In this document: positions 1 through 7,534 of the stretch, in pieces
Layout of the letters: the number at the start of each line of letters is the position of its first letter
How positions within the stretch are numbered: the first letter of the stretch is position 1
Source of the DNA: Lutibacter sp.
Lineage (GTDB): Bacteria > Bacteroidota > Bacteroidia > Flavobacteriales > Flavobacteriaceae
Reading direction: 5' to 3'
DNA: 21,657 bases
Assembly (NCBI GenBank): GCA_030748365.1
Contig: JASMME010000002.1
Span: 1 to 21,657, forward strand
Made by a program: the position numbers and the translations under genes
Notes under the pieces: model-generated
Told to the model about the DNA's origin: nothing
What the model saw: the letters and a program-made list of their open reading frames with translations, nothing else
Databases searched by the model: none

Positions 1-37
1 CTCCATACACCAACCGTTATCACACAACACATTCATA

Positions 38-232
38 ATGAAAAACATTTCCTTTTTAATCATTTTAATCGGTATATCAATTAAAATAAATTCTCAAGAA
101 ATTTTTTTCGATAAAGAACTTAACTTAAAATCAGATTTTCTTAGCTATACGAAAAATCAATCACTCCCCGCTAGCGCGAGCGTCCCACTCGTGACGAAAC
201 CAAATAAGAAGAATAAGGAAAAAAGGGTATGA
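38..232 (+). CDS. Small putative secreted protein with REP-derived tail
   Basis: A 64-residue ORF. The first ~20 residues are a hydrophobic signal peptide (MKNISFLIILIGISIKINSQ) with a flavobacterial-style cleavage site before EIFF. After about 20 polar residues the reading frame enters a REP-like palindrome (163-196), which is translated as SLPASASVPLVTK, and ends in a lysine-rich tail. No family is recognised. The likely reading is a gene whose 3' end was replaced or truncated by a mobile palindromic repeat, so the visible protein may be a remnant. Only 37 bases precede it in the window, so its promoter and operon context cannot be judged. It converges with purF on the other strand. Confidence 0.4.
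   Translation: MKNISFLIILIGISIKINSQEIFFDKELNLKSDFLSYTKNQSLPASASVPLVTKPNKKNKEKRV
163..196. repeat. REP-like palindromic element
   Basis: GC-rich block in AT-rich surroundings: CGCTAGCG is a self-palindrome (169-176), and CGCGAG (175-180) pairs with CTCGTG (188-193, one G-T) around a 7-base loop. The composition and form resemble the short palindromes mobilised by RAYT (REP-associated tyrosine) transposases in Flavobacteriia. No RAYT gene is in the window, so the assignment rests on pattern only. Confidence 0.5.
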
Positions 233-260
233 TAACGATTGCTAATGTTCGTTTATTTAA

Positions 261-285
261 CAGCACAAGCAAGGTGCTTGCGCTG
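261..285 (-). other. 11-bp hairpin in the purF 3' region
   Basis: CAGCACAAGCA (261-271) and TGCTTGCGCTG (275-285) pair across a 3-base loop. On the plus strand there is one A-C mismatch; in minus-strand RNA the same position is a G-U wobble, so all 11 pairs form. It lies 36 bases past the purF stop, so it probably folds in the purF mRNA. The following minus-strand sequence (TTAAATAAAC) is only weakly U-rich, so it is a poor intrinsic terminator and may instead protect the 3' end. Confidence 0.5.
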
Positions 286-320
286 GCAAACAAGAAATAA
301 AAACAACCTACTAAACCACA

Positions 321-2222
321 CTAATAAGCCCGTTGGTCAGAGCCCTCATAAAAATTAACAAAGGCATCATTCACCACCCTGTTGCCTCCGGGGGTAGGAT
401 AGTCTCCGGTAAAATACCAGTCGCCCAAGTGGTCAGGGCAGGCCTTGTGCAGGTTGTCTACCGACTGGAAAATGATCTCGACCTCCGCACGGATATCCCC
501 TGTTTTAAGCATCTCGGCAATCTTATCAGAAATTTGCACGTCCGTAAAAGGACTATACAGCGCTTTTACGGCATTGACAATGGCAGTATCTGCTAAGGAT
601 TGTTGTCGTTTACAATCTTGGTAAACCTGGTCCACAAGGTGGTAAAGGTCTTGTTCCTTTAACAAGGCCAACGCTGCCCTAAAGGCGATAAAATCACCCA
701 TCTTAGCCATGTCGATACCATAACAATCCGGGTACCTGATTTGGGGCGCCGAAGAAACGATCAGGATTTTTTTCGGTTCTAAACGGTCCAGGATTTTGAT
801 GATGCTTTTCTTAAGGGTGGTACCACGTACGATGCTGTCATCGATGACCACCAGGGTATCGGTTTTTTTAACAATTCCATAGGTGACATCATAGACATGT
901 GCCACCAGGTCATCCCGGGTATTGTCATCGGCAATAAACGTGCGGAGTTTGGCATCTTTGATGGCCAGTTTCTCTACACGCGGGCGTTCGGATAAAATCT
1001 CGGTTACCTTCTCGGAAGACAAAGCCCTTTTACCCCTCAGAATGGCTTGGGTCTTTTGCTGGTTTAAAAAATCTTCTGCCGCTTCCCGCAGGCCGTAAAA
1101 AGAAGTTTCTGCGGTATTGGGTATATAGGAAAATACCGTGTTGGCCAGGTCTTCACCAATCTTTTCTAGGATTTGAGGAAAAACGAGTTTCCCCAGGGTT
1201 TTGCGTTCCTGGTAAATAGCGGCATCACTTCCCCTTGAAAAATAGATCCGCTCAAAAGAACAGGATTTCTTAGGTAACTGCTCCCGAATCTTGTCGACAG
1301 ACACACTACCATCCCGCCGTACGATCAGTGCATGGCCATGTGCCAACTCTTTTACGGTCTCCATCTTTACGTTGAACACGGTTTGGATTACAGGGCGCTC
1401 TGAGGCCACCACCACCACTTCCTCATCCTGGTAGTAGAAAGCCGGGCGGATACCTGCGGGATCCCTTAGTACAAAAGCGTCTCCATGCCCCAACAGGCCA
1501 GCCATTGCATAACCACCATCCCAGTTCTTGGCAGATTTTCGCAAGACCTTTTGCAAATCAATCTGGGTTTCAATCATGGGGGAGGCCTCTTTTTTACTGA
1601 CCCCTTCACCAGTTTTAAGACCTTGGTAAATCCTGCTTACTTCATCATCGATAAAATGACCAATCTTTTCCATAACCGTTACTGTGTCGGTCATTTCTTT
1701 TGGGTGCTGGCCAATCTCTACCAAGTCGTCAAACAAGCGTTTGGAATTGGTCATGTTAAAATTACCGGCAACGATCAGACTCTTGTGCATCCAGTTACTT
1801 TGACGCAAGAAAGGATGTACGCTCTCTAGGCTGTTCTTTCCATAAGTACCGTAGCGTACATGCCCTAAAAAAAGATTTCCCAGGTAGGGCGTATGTTGGT
1901 TTTGCCAGGCGGTATCCCCTATTTTATCAGGGTGCTCTTTGTGCAAGGCCCGAATTCGTTTGTTAATCTTGGAAAAAACGTCTTGAATGGGCTGTGGTTT
2001 GTTTGACCGCACCCGGCTGATATACCGTGTTCCCGGCGCTACATCAAACTTGATACTGGCCAGGCCAGCACCGTCCTGACCGCGGTTGTGCTGCTTTTCC
2101 ATCAAGAGGTACATTTTGTTCAGCCCATAAAAAGCCGTTCCGTACTTGTCTTTGTAGTACTGCAATGGTTTTAATAACCTTACCATGGCTATGCCACATT
2201 CGTGCTTGATTGCGTCACTCAT
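321..2222 (-). CDS. purF: Amidophosphoribosyltransferase, long flavobacterial form
   Basis: Catalyses the first committed step of purine synthesis, making phosphoribosylamine from PRPP and glutamine in the cytoplasm. The N-terminal class II glutamine amidotransferase domain begins HECGIA, with the expected nucleophile at Cys9; family members usually remove the residues before this Cys. Other amidotransferase landmarks are the HNRGQDGAG segment and GHVRYGTYG. The PRPP-binding loop VVIDDSIVRGTT lies at about 458-469 of 633 residues. The protein is well over 100 residues longer than the roughly 475-505-residue enzymes of enterics and Bacillus, a length I associate with Bacteroidota. It is preceded by a pfkB-family kinase, with a terminator in between (2253-2276), and I see no clear TAnnTTTG box in the 30 bases between hairpin and start. 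Function is secure; regulation is inferred. Confidence 0.95.
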   Translation of the reverse strand: MSDAIKHECGIAMVRLLKPLQYYKDKYGTAFYGLNKMYLLMEKQHNRGQDGAGLASIKFDVAPGTRYISRVRSNKPQPIQDVFSKINKRIRALHKEHPDKIGDTAWQNQHTPYLGNLFLGHVRYGTYGKNSLESVHPFLRQSNWMHKSLIVAGNFNMTNSKRLFDDLVEIGQHPKEMTDTVTVMEKIGHFIDDEVSRIYQGLKTGEGVSKKEASPMIETQIDLQKVLRKSAKNWDGGYAMAGLLGHGDAFVLRDPAGIRPAFYYQDEEVVVVASERPVIQTVFNVKMETVKELAHGHALIVRRDGSVSVDKIREQLPKKSCSFERIYFSRGSDAAIYQERKTLGKLVFPQILEKIGEDLANTVFSYIPNTAETSFYGLREAAEDFLNQQKTQAILRGKRALSSEKVTEILSERPRVEKLAIKDAKLRTFIADDNTRDDLVAHVYDVTYGIVKKTDTLVVIDDSIVRGTTLKKSIIKILDRLEPKKILIVSSAPQIRYPDCYGIDMAKMGDFIAFRAALALLKEQDLYHLVDQVYQDCKRQQSLADTAIVNAVKALYSPFTDVQISDKIAEMLKTGDIRAEVEIIFQSVDNLHKACPDHLGDWYFTGDYPTPGGNRVVNDAFVNFYEGSDQRAY

Positions 2223-2252
2223 AATATCTGCTTCCTTGTTAGTAGTAACTAT

Positions 2253-2276
2253 AAAAAAATCCGCACGTAGGCGGAT
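2253..2276 (-). terminator. Intrinsic terminator between pfkB and purF
   Basis: Read on the minus strand: ATCCGC, 6-base loop, GCGGAT, then seven Ts (2259-2253). The hairpin starts 7 bases after the pfkB-family stop codon and ends 30 bases before the purF ATG. It should end most pfkB transcripts; any purF transcription from upstream would have to read through it. Confidence 0.8.
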
Positions 2277-2282
2277 GACTTA

Positions 2283-3209
2283 TCAATGCAATTCAATGTC
2301 AAACTGGGTCAGTAGTTTGAATTGTAATAAGCGGTCTTGTACCTCCCCAGGGCTAAGCGTTTCCATACGGGTCGTTCCAAATTTCTCGACGCAGAAAGAA
2401 GCCAGGTTGGCCCCGGCAATGACTGCGCGTTTCATATTGTCAAAGGAAATGTCCTGTGTTTTGGTCAGGTGGCCTATAAATCCGCCCGCAAAGGTATCAC
2501 CGGCACCGGTAGGATCAAATACTTCTTCCAGGGGCAAGGCTGGTGCAAAGAACACCTCGTTCTGATGAAATAACAAGGCCCCGTGCTCTCCTTTTTTGAT
2601 CACTACATAAGCAGGCCCCATGGCCTGTATTTTTCTGGCAGCTCTTACCAGGGAATATTCTCCAGAAAGCTGGCGGGCCTCCTCATCATTGATGGTGATT
2701 ACATCTGTTTTCTCAATCACCTCCAGCAGGGTATCCCAGGTGGTATCCATCCAAAAATTCATGGTGTCGAGTACAACCAGTTTGGGACGCTTCTTCATTT
2801 GTTCGATGACCGACAGCTGCACCGCCGGATCCAGGTTGCCAAGCATCAGGAATTCGGCCTCTTTATAGGCCTCCGGAACCACCGGATTAAAATCGGCCAG
2901 TACGTTTAGTTCTGTCGCCAGGGTGTCTCTGGAATTGAGATCGTTGTGGTATTTCCCCTTCCAGAAAAAAGTTTTACCCGATGGGATAATTGCGATACCG
3001 TCTGTATTTACCTTTCTTTCGTTAAGGTCCTTTAGGTATGTATCGGGGAAATCACCACCTACAACCGATACAATACCCGCATCGACGCCAAAATGGGCAG
3101 CGGAAAGCCCGATATAGGTAGCAGCGCCACCCAGTATTTTATCAGTGCTTCCAAAAGGGGTTTCAATGGCGTCAAAAGCGACCGTTCCAACAATCAGTAG
3201 TTTACTCAT
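2283..3209 (-). CDS. PfkB/ribokinase-family sugar or nucleoside kinase
   Basis: ATP-dependent kinase of the PfkB fold, substrate unknown. The N-terminal glycine motif is KILGGAATYIG, and the C-terminal PfkB signature DPTGAGDTFAGGF (about residues 232-244) contains the catalytic Asp and the anion hole. I start at MSKLLIVG (3209); an ATG three codons upstream (3218) is equally possible, but the family usually begins right at the first beta strand. Length (308 residues) fits the family. Position directly upstream of purF suggests ribose, nucleoside or a related purine-salvage substrate, but that is inference. Its promoter appears to be the minus-strand half of the palindrome at 3285-3302, and it ends at the terminator at 2253-2276. 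Confidence 0.88.
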   Translation of the reverse strand: MSKLLIVGTVAFDAIETPFGSTDKILGGAATYIGLSAAHFGVDAGIVSVVGGDFPDTYLKDLNERKVNTDGIAIIPSGKTFFWKGKYHNDLNSRDTLATELNVLADFNPVVPEAYKEAEFLMLGNLDPAVQLSVIEQMKKRPKLVVLDTMNFWMDTTWDTLLEVIEKTDVITINDEEARQLSGEYSLVRAARKIQAMGPAYVVIKKGEHGALLFHQNEVFFAPALPLEEVFDPTGAGDTFAGGFIGHLTKTQDISFDNMKRAVIAGANLASFCVEKFGTTRMETLSPGEVQDRLLQFKLLTQFDIELH

Positions 3210-3284
3210 AGGTAACATTGCTTATTTATTAAGACCCCATACAACACAAAAGGCCTTTATATTTTTTTAAACCAACGGATGTGG

Positions 3285-3323
3285 TTATTTTTGCAAAAAT
3301 AAGGTTAAAAAATGACTATCAAA
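3285..3323. promoter_or_regulatory. Divergent promoter built on a perfect palindrome
   Basis: TTATTTTTGCAAAAATAA (3285-3302) is a perfect 18-bp palindrome that gives TATTTTTG, a Bacteroidota -7 box (TAnnTTTG), on both strands: 3286-3293 plus for sufE and 3294-3301 minus for the pfkB kinase. For the minus strand a -33 element TTTG sits 18 bases upstream (3320-3323), inside the sufE coding region. No clear -33 is visible for the plus direction. The two -7 boxes abut, so polymerase binding in the two directions should be mutually exclusive. Confidence 0.65.
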
Positions 3324-3740
3324 GAAATACAAGAAGAAATTATAGCGGAGTTTTCCATGTTTGACGACTGGATGCAGCGCTACGAATACATCATCGAACT
3401 GGGCAAATCACTGCCGATACTACAGGCAGAATTTAAAACCCCGTCTAACCTAATCTCGGGTTGCCAGAGCAAGGTATGGTTACACGCCGGGATCAAAGGA
3501 GACACCATGGATTATACCAGTGACAGCGATGCCATCCTGACCAAAGGCATCATTGCCCTGCTCTTACGGGTTTTTAACCACCAGCAACCTGCCGATATCC
3601 TCCAGGCCGACCTCTTCTTTATCGACCAGATTGGTCTAAAAGAACACCTTTCACCAACCCGGGCCAACGGCTTGTTGTCAATGGTCAAACAAATCAAGTT
3701 ATACGCCCTGGCCTTTCAATCCAAATACGGGCTTTCCTGA
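3312..3740 (+). CDS. sufE: SufE-family sulfur acceptor for Fe-S assembly
   Basis: Cytoplasmic partner of the cysteine desulfurase SufS: it accepts persulfide sulfur on a conserved Cys and passes it to the SufBCD scaffold. The active site is visible as NLISGCQSKVW with Cys51. At 142 residues it matches the usual SufE length. The Shine-Dalgarno signal is weak, as usual in this phylum. Next downstream, after 48 bases, come a DUF59 protein and DUF2480, so the three form a Fe-S maturation cluster, although the second gene also has its own -7 box (3747-3754). SufS, SufB, SufC and SufD are not in the window and must be elsewhere. Assignment is firm from the motif, length and neighbours. Confidence 0.92.
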   Translation: MTIKEIQEEIIAEFSMFDDWMQRYEYIIELGKSLPILQAEFKTPSNLISGCQSKVWLHAGIKGDTMDYTSDSDAILTKGIIALLLRVFNHQQPADILQADLFFIDQIGLKEHLSPTRANGLLSMVKQIKLYALAFQSKYGLS

Positions 3741-3746
3741 AAATTG

Positions 3747-3754
3747 TATCTTTG
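3747..3754 (+). promoter_or_regulatory. -7 box TATCTTTG for the DUF59-DUF2480 pair
   Basis: Exact match to the Bacteroidota -7 consensus TAnnTTTG, 7 bases after the sufE stop and 34 bases before the DUF59 ATG. No convincing -33 TTTG is seen at the usual distance, so it may supplement read-through from sufE. Confidence 0.55.
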
Positions 3755-3788
3755 TATATAATTAGACCAACTACAAACAACCTGACTG

Positions 3789-4109
3789 ATGCGCCCTGAA
3801 GACAACGAAGACCTGGGAGACAAAATAGTAACTGTGCTAAAAACAATTTACGATCCGGAAATACCGGTGGATATCTTTGAGCTGGGCTTGATCTATGATG
3901 TCTTTGTCAATGAGCACAAGGATGTCAAGGTATTGATGACGCTTACCTCACCCAACTGTCCGGTGGCGGAAACCCTGCCTGCAGAAGTGGAAGAAAAGGT
4001 AAAGACCCTCGATGAGGTAAACGACGCCGAAGTGGAGATTACCTTTGACCCTATGTGGACCCAGGACATGATGAGTGAGGAGGCAAAACTGGCACTTGGA
4101 TTTTTATAA
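3789..4109 (+). CDS. DUF59/MIP18-family Fe-S assembly factor (SufT/YitW-like)
   Basis: A single-domain DUF59 protein of 106 residues. The signature DPEIPVDIFELGLIYDV lies at 22-38, followed by the TSPNCP motif with the conserved Cys57 and the C-terminal FDPMWTQDMMS segment. Relatives (SufT, YitW, the PaaD domain, eukaryotic MIP18) help mature Fe-S proteins, and its place just after sufE supports the same role here. It is followed without any gap by DUF2480: the TAA stop (4107-4109) directly abuts the next ATG, so the two are very likely translationally coupled. Which apo-proteins it serves cannot be told from sequence. Confidence 0.88.
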   Translation: MRPEDNEDLGDKIVTVLKTIYDPEIPVDIFELGLIYDVFVNEHKDVKVLMTLTSPNCPVAETLPAEVEEKVKTLDEVNDAEVEITFDPMWTQDMMSEEAKLALGFL

Positions 4110-4619
4110 ATGGCTAAAGAAATTGTAAACAGGGTGGCCAACAGCCCACTAAAGACCCTTGACCTAGAAACCTTTTATCCAGAAGGCCCTCGTACCTTGC
4201 TGGATATTGGCCAATGGCTACACCAGGGTTGTATACTTCGGGAAAAACCCTTTAGAAAAGCCCTTACAGACCATGACTGGGGTATGTATAAAGACCATTA
4301 TGTGGCCCTTACCTGCGCTTCGGAAGCCATTCTTCCCTCCTGGACTTTCCTCCTGGTAGCTACCTATCTAAATCCGGTGGCCAAGAAAGTGGTGGTAGGC
4401 GATTTAAAGGCCCTAGAGACCGCTGTTTTTTCAGAGATTCTCTCTCAGTTTTCTGTGGCAGCCTATACCGACAAACCCGTTATCATTAAGGGTTGTTCCC
4501 GGAAACCCATTCCAGAAACCGCCTACTTACAACTGCTAAAAATACTACAGCCTGTTGCCCGATCGGTTATGTTTGGAGAGGCCTGTTCGACTGTTCCGCT
4601 GGTTAAGAAGAAGTCTTAG
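4110..4619 (+). CDS. DUF2480 family protein
   Basis: A 169-residue soluble protein recognised as DUF2480, a Bacteroidota-specific family of unknown function that tends to lie beside SUF genes. Conserved-looking segments include the N-terminal EIVNRVANSPLKTLDLE, an HDWGMYKDHYVAL region in the middle and IIKGCSRKPIPE near residue 130, whose single Cys could matter but has no demonstrated role. There is no signal peptide or membrane helix. It starts at the base after the stop of the DUF59 gene, which argues for coupled translation and a linked role in Fe-S assembly; that functional link is inference from context only. Confidence 0.8.
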   Translation: MAKEIVNRVANSPLKTLDLETFYPEGPRTLLDIGQWLHQGCILREKPFRKALTDHDWGMYKDHYVALTCASEAILPSWTFLLVATYLNPVAKKVVVGDLKALETAVFSEILSQFSVAAYTDKPVIIKGCSRKPIPETAYLQLLKILQPVARSVMFGEACSTVPLVKKKS

Positions 4620-4678
4620 GATATTCAAATTTTTTTTAGAAGAAAATAGGGAAAGGGGTATATTTTTTAAGCCTTATC

Positions 4679-5201
4679 TTGTCAAAATCTGGAGGGCTAA
4701 GAACAACGCAAACAGTGTGTTTTTTATTTTTATTTATTTTCTCTTGTTCTAACAATCCAACATTAATGAATGGATCTGGCCAGGAGCAACTGGAGTCAAC
4801 CCTTTCATCTTTTGATGATTATTCCTATGCGCAAAGCCATTCTTCGGATTCCTTGGGACAATAATGAAGCCCTCCAAGAAGGGAAAATGGGGGGTGCTCT
4901 AAACCTTGATTTTTCAAATCTTTCCCTTGGTGAGTGGCCCCTAATCGAGTACTTGTACAACGACCCGGTATACCGCGCAACCTATGATACGTATGTACAA
5001 GAAAGCCTTGACGGCGCTTTTGAAACAAGCCATATACAAGGTGTTTACGAACAATATGCAGCCCTTATAGAACCCTATGCAACTTCAGAAATTCAGGGCT
5101 ATACCTTTCTAGATAACAGTAGTGAATTCTCCGCAGCCATCGCTGAACTTACCTCCCATGCCGCTACACGCGCCGCCGCCGCCGAAAATTATTTGGACTA
5201 G
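4679..5201 (+). pseudogene. Decayed CotH-type lipoprotein gene
   Basis: Two overlapping frames together look like the ends of one CotH kinase-like surface lipoprotein. Frame A (4679-4864, TTG start) encodes a lipoprotein leader ending FLFIFSC with a lipobox Cys. Frame B (open from 4770 to the TAG at 5199-5201) carries a CotH C-terminal region: IPWDNNEAL, then a WPLIEYLYNDPVYRATY helix and the terminal segment with ATRAAAAENYLD. Intact CotH proteins are about 400-600 residues; here only about 120 CotH-like residues remain, so a large internal part is gone and a frameshift separates leader and domain. Frame A residues FDDYSYAQSH could be a remnant of the segment normally found just before the PWD motif. 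A single intact protein is unlikely. Frame B alone could still be translated from 4770, but lacks export. Confidence 0.6.
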
Positions 5202-5226
5202 CGATGACAGTGAATTTTAGGGATGT

Positions 5227-6438
5227 TTACACTTCCCCGGTATATTCCTCGTATAGAAAATCGTTGTAGGGAAAACGGGTGATATGGATCTTTTTTACCG
5301 CCTCAAACACCTTTTCCCGAAAGACCTCTAGGTTTTCTTTGGTAAGGGCAGAAAGAAATAGGCACTGGGTATCCTGTTGGTTCATCCAGGTTTGTTCCCA
5401 ATCCTCCAGGGTATAGTGGCGTTTGGTCTTTTCGGTTACCAGGTCATCCGGATCGATGCTTTCATGTTGGTAGGCATCGATTTTATTAAAGACCAGCAAA
5501 GTAGGCTTGTCCATGCTTTTAATATCGTTAAGAATGGTATGTACCGAGGCGATATGGTCTTCAAAATTGGGATGTGAAATATCAACCACATGTAATAACA
5601 AGTCTGCTTCCCGTACTTCGTCTAGGGTAGATTTAAATGATTCCACCAGTTGGGTAGGGAGTTTTCTGATAAAGCCAACTGTATCGGTCAGTAGGAAGGG
5701 AATGTTTTTGATGACCACCTTTCTCACGGTTGTATCCAGGGTAGCAAAGAGTTTGTTCTCGGCAAAAACACTGCTTTTGCTCACCACGTTCATCAGGGTT
5801 GATTTTCCTACGTTGGTATAGCCTACCAGGGCTACACGGACCATTTTTCCCCGGTTTTTCCGCTGTACTGCCATTTGTTTGTCGATCTGTCGCAACTTCT
5901 TTCTAAGCAGGCTGATCTTATCGCGGATGATTCGGCGGTCGGTCTCGATTTCGGTTTCACCCGGTCCACGCATCCCGATGCCTCCCTTTTGGCGTTCGAG
6001 GTGGGTCCACAAACGGGTTAGTCGGGGTAAAAAATACTGGCACTGGGCCAATTCCACCTGGGTCCGGGCATAACTTGTACGTGCCCGGCTGGCAAAGATA
6101 TCGAGGATTAGATTGGTGCGGTCAAGCACCTTACAGTTCAGCTCTTTTTCAATATTACGAAGCTGGGCGGCAGACAATTCATCGTCAAAGATGGCGGTTT
6201 CCACGCCCTGTGTTTCCATATACAATTTAACCTCCTGGAGTTTCCCCGTGCCAATAAAGGTTTTGGGATTGGGCGTAGCTAGCTTTTGGGTAAAGCGTTT
6301 GACCGATTTCCCACCGGCGGTCAGGGTCAAAAAGGCCAGCTCATCTAAATAGTCAGCCAGCTGTTCCTCATCTTGGTGGGCGGTGATAAGACCAATCAGT
6401 ACCACTGCTTCTGAACTGACTTTTTTCTTTTCTATCAT
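5227..6438 (-). CDS. hflX: Ribosome-associated GTPase HflX
   Basis: TRAFAC-class GTPase that binds the 50S subunit and, in studied bacteria, splits stalled or hibernating ribosomes under stress. The N-terminal HflX domain (about 10-195) contains the family-specific GGIGMRGPGETEIETDRR loop and a coiled coil. The G domain shows G1 GYTNVGKS (206-213), G3 DTVG (252-255), G4 NKID (318-321) and a G5 SAL near 368. At 403 residues it is normal for the family. It stands alone: the CotH remnant converges on it and the next gene downstream of its start on the same strand ends 114 bases upstream. A -7 box TATCTTTG at 6481-6488 gives it a promoter of its own. No hfq is next to it, unlike in enterics. Confidence 0.95.
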   Translation of the reverse strand: MIEKKKVSSEAVVLIGLITAHQDEEQLADYLDELAFLTLTAGGKSVKRFTQKLATPNPKTFIGTGKLQEVKLYMETQGVETAIFDDELSAAQLRNIEKELNCKVLDRTNLILDIFASRARTSYARTQVELAQCQYFLPRLTRLWTHLERQKGGIGMRGPGETEIETDRRIIRDKISLLRKKLRQIDKQMAVQRKNRGKMVRVALVGYTNVGKSTLMNVVSKSSVFAENKLFATLDTTVRKVVIKNIPFLLTDTVGFIRKLPTQLVESFKSTLDEVREADLLLHVVDISHPNFEDHIASVHTILNDIKSMDKPTLLVFNKIDAYQHESIDPDDLVTEKTKRHYTLEDWEQTWMNQQDTQCLFLSALTKENLEVFREKVFEAVKKIHITRFPYNDFLYEEYTGEV

Positions 6439-6480
6439 AGGTTACGATGCCCGGAGGCTTTTCATTAAAGATTCCAGCGA

Positions 6481-6488
6481 CAAAGATA
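6481..6488 (-). promoter_or_regulatory. -7 box TATCTTTG upstream of hflX
   Basis: On the minus strand the sequence TATCTTTG fits the Bacteroidota -7 consensus exactly and sits 42 bases before the hflX ATG. No -33 TTTG is found at 17-21 bases, so the call rests on the -7 box alone. Confidence 0.5.
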
Positions 6489-6552
6489 CAAATACCGTCT
6501 GGTATGTTCGTGGTCATAGAAACTATTTGGAAGGGCGCCCCGTTTAAGGTGT

Positions 6553-7530
6553 TTATACCACCATAAGGTTACAACCCCTTATTTCTGCGTGGTCAAAACG
6601 TCCCAATACCTCAAAACGATTGGGCGCCAGTTTTTTTCCAAGATCCTGGGTAGCGATAAATGAACAACTGTTTATATTGGCCAGGTCCATCACATTGATG
6701 CCTCCGGTTCTCCCATCGGGCACCAGCGACAAAGCGTCCTCCGGATCGCGAATGCATATCCGCATCCAGGGGGGGCATTCAAAGGCGCCGTCCTGGGAAG
6801 CATAGGCCTGACTCAGCAATTCGGTCATACCGTATTCCGCGTGAATATGTGGTACACCAAAACCTTCTTGCAAGCGTTTGTGCAGGTCGGAACGAACCAG
6901 TTCTTTTCTCCGTCCTTTCATACCACCTGTTTCCATGACAAGGGTATTTCTAAGCTTAAATGCGTATTTTTCAACCAGGTCGAGCAGGGCAAAAGACACC
7001 CCTATCAGCAGTGTTTTTTCCTGCCTGGCTTCCAGGTCGAGCAACACCGCCTTTAATGCTGCCAAATTGTGCAGGTAAAATCCACTGGCAGGTTTTCCAG
7101 AGCGTTGTATCAGATCGTCTACCATATACACCAGTGATGAGCCCTCCCTCTCTAGGTAAGCGGGCAGTAGGGCCAGAATGGTATAATCTTCTATCTGACC
7201 ATAAAAGTGTGCAAAACCTTTTCGGAAACTTTGCTGGTACAGAGACAGGTCTGTGATTTCGTGCCTACTGGGCCTGGTACCACTGGTGCCACTGCTTACA
7301 AAACACTTTTGAACCGGGTCTGTTACGGAAAGAATGCGATGGGTTTTAAAGAACTGAATGGGCAAAAAGGGTATTTCCGTCCATTTATTAACACTATAAA
7401 TATCTGTTTTTAAATGACTTAAAAAAGACCTGTAGACAGCATTGTGCCTGGCCTGAAACCTGAATATTTCAAGGGCTTTTTGCTCAAATGGCCTGTTGGA
7501 TAATGGATGAATGCCTGTTTTTTTTGCCAT
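6553..7530 (-). CDS. LuxE/PaaK-like acyl-adenylating protein
   Basis: Member of the ANL adenylation superfamily closest to the LuxE acyl-protein synthetase group (about 325 residues). Visible motifs: the phosphate-binding SSGTSGTRPSRH (about 79-90), ETGGMKGR (200-207), the EYGMTELLSQAY adenylation motif (232-243) and a C-terminal LGRFDHAEIRGCNLMVV. This predicts activation of an acyl group with ATP, but the acceptor is unknown and no LuxC, LuxD or luciferase genes are present. The start is placed at the ATG at 7530: an in-frame TTG at 7572 would put the promoter -7 box (7549-7556) inside the gene, and the extra residues are not LuxE-like. It is divergent from the sigma factor gene. In Flavobacteriia such proteins are usually annotated simply as acyltransferases. 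Confidence 0.82.
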   Translation of the reverse strand: MAKKTGIHPLSNRPFEQKALEIFRFQARHNAVYRSFLSHLKTDIYSVNKWTEIPFLPIQFFKTHRILSVTDPVQKCFVSSGTSGTRPSRHEITDLSLYQQSFRKGFAHFYGQIEDYTILALLPAYLEREGSSLVYMVDDLIQRSGKPASGFYLHNLAALKAVLLDLEARQEKTLLIGVSFALLDLVEKYAFKLRNTLVMETGGMKGRRKELVRSDLHKRLQEGFGVPHIHAEYGMTELLSQAYASQDGAFECPPWMRICIRDPEDALSLVPDGRTGGINVMDLANINSCSFIATQDLGKKLAPNRFEVLGRFDHAEIRGCNLMVV

Positions 7531-7534
7531 AAAA

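Noticed and set aside
2185..2565. 126-residue plus-strand ORF
   Set aside because: It lies antisense over the purF start, the intergenic terminator and the pfkB 3' end, and its low-complexity Ser/Arg composition is that of a shadow frame.
4555..4752. 65-residue plus-strand ORF
   Set aside because: Overlaps the DUF2480 3' end out of frame and is AT-driven; no start context or motif.
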